Positions 63,216 through 64,000 of a stretch of DNA of 64,000 nt are shown here, one piece after another; within the stretch, counting starts at the first letter, position 1, and each line of letters opens with the position of its first letter. Below the pieces are notes generated by a model, which did no database searches, was not told where the DNA came from, and saw only the letters and a list, made by a program, of their open reading frames with translations. Made by a program: the position numbers and the translations under genes. The DNA is from Armatimonadota bacterium (GTDB lineage: Bacteria; Armatimonadota; UBA5829; DTJY01), in NCBI GenBank assembly GCA_023511795.1, contig JAIMAU010000008.1:54916-118915 (forward strand). The letters are read 5' to 3'.

Positions 63216-64000
63216 ATGACCGGCGCTCGGCTGATGTATAATATGACCGTTAAAGAAATAGCTGAGGGTCTCAAGGAAACGCAGACCGTAATCATCCCTG
63301 TGGGAGTTGTTGAGCAACACGGTTATCATTTGCCAATAAGCGTGGACATTCATAACGCCGCAGAGATAGCTAGGCTGACTTCCGAAAAAACTGGTTGTTT
63401 TGTGACACCTCCCGTTCATTACAACTTTTCGGGTGGAACCCTTCCTGGGACAATTAACATCAGCCCACAAGTGTTTTCCCTCCTTCTTATGGACATCCTT
63501 CAGAGTTTAGTAATGCAAGGTTTCAAAAACCTCATCATACTCCTTGGCCATGGTGGGACAGAAAGTTGTGCAGCAGCTAGGGATGCCGCCTTGCAGTTCC
63601 AGCGGCTTCGCCCAGAAATGCCTGGTGTAAATGTGCTTCTAGTGCCTTTCTGGGAGCTTTCGGATACTTACTTGTATTACTTTGCCAAAGGTGACTACCA
63701 TGCCGCCCTCATGGAGACGTCGCTAATGATGTATTGGAAGCCCGAACTCGTGAAGATGGATCAAGCGTGTTATGACGATTCAGAAATGCTTGAAGCTATG
63801 CGCAAAGACCCTGATGCCTATGCACAGAAGCTAAAGAACATCGATGCCAGGTTCGTAGTGCCGAGGGTAGTCCAAGATCCAAGAGTCAAAGTTGGCGTGA
63901 TGGGAGACTTTGCAGGTGCAAGCGCTGAACTTGGCAAAAGAGTTGCTGAGGAATGCGTTTCCGCGCTATCTTCAATCATTCGCGAGGTTGAGCAGGTATA
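63216..64000 (+). CDS. Creatininase family protein, 3' end cut by the window
   Basis: The frame runs from ATG 63216 (AGGAGG upstream) to the window end without a stop, 261 codons. It is nearly complete, since the family is usually about 240-270 aa. Metal-binding motifs are seen: PVGVVEQHGYHLPISVD (Glu, His, Asp) and LGHGGTES, with YHAALMETSLMMY later. Creatininase-fold enzymes hydrolyse cyclic amides; many unstudied members accompany Gfo/Idh/MocA dehydrogenases, as here. The substrate is unknown. Confidence 0.85.
   Translation, partial: MTGARLMYNMTVKEIAEGLKETQTVIIPVGVVEQHGYHLPISVDIHNAAEIARLTSEKTGCFVTPPVHYNFSGGTLPGTINISPQVFSLLLMDILQSLVMQGFKNLIILLGHGGTESCAAARDAALQFQRLRPEMPGVNVLLVPFWELSDTYLYYFAKGDYHAALMETSLMMYWKPELVKMDQACYDDSEMLEAMRKDPDAYAQKLKNIDARFVVPRVVQDPRVKVGVMGDFAGASAELGKRVAEECVSALSSIIREVEQV

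Noticed and set aside
1..64000. tRNA genes, CRISPR arrays, IS elements, phage genes
   Set aside because: Looked for in the intergenic stretches on both strands; no tRNA T-arm patterns, spaced repeats, transposase or integrase genes were recognised.

Overview
The window is a 64-kb piece of a bacterial chromosome, moderate in GC by eye, dense in genes and free of tRNA/rRNA genes, CRISPR arrays, insertion sequences or phage genes that I could find. No gene fixes the taxonomy. Lipoprotein sugar-binding proteins, secreted amidases with fibronectin-like domains, tandem UroD-like proteins, a siroheme-type heme branch and an rpsB-tsf-pyrH-frr-uppS-dxr-rseP-ispG block together would fit an Armatimonadota-like or related deep-branching bacterium. 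That placement is an inference held with low confidence.

Layout. 1-10 kb: the end of an HtrA-type PDZ protein, a secreted subtilisin (-), a divergent promoter region with a possible small structured RNA, a glutamine-amidotransferase-like hydrolase, two GNAT acetyltransferases, hisS-aspS, a TPR membrane protein and an orphan nucleoside-type ABC permease. 10-20 kb (-): a long likely operon of tandem-GNAT protein, LmbE/PIG-L deacetylase, three paralogous lipoprotein solute-binding proteins, two MalF/MalG-type permeases and a GH18 hydrolase, preceded by a TolB-like propeller protein. 20-24 kb: a zinc-ribbon protein, TatD, an alpha/beta hydrolase, a PepSY protein cut by an in-frame stop and a decayed response regulator.

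24-31 kb: an orphan MoxR ATPase with a dyad inside its promoter, then hemC-nadB-cobA/hemD-ahbC-mnmA, a tetrapyrrole cluster pointing to the siroheme-dependent (Ahb) heme route. 31-33.5 kb: DUF948 and YtxH stress-type proteins directly ahead of an rsbV-rsbW-sigB partner-switch module, whose RsbW-like protein lacks key kinase residues. 33.5-37 kb: AI-2E-type permease, ZIP metal transporter, glpD (-). 37-44.5 kb: the translation/isoprenoid block, with a strong promoter and a terminator-like hairpin in the rpsB leader, and with cdsA missing from its usual place.

44.6-64 kb: short N-acetylglutamate-synthase-like GNAT, two cysteine synthases, three UroD-like proteins, a YbaK-type deacylase, two giant secreted GerMN-amidase proteins, a secreted protein with a large unrecognised C-terminal region, a DUF1015 protein, a Gfo/Idh/MocA dehydrogenase and a creatininase-family gene running off the end. 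Sigma-70-like promoters (TTGACA-type boxes, 17-18 bp spacers) can be read in front of many transcription units and are listed below. All were found by eye.
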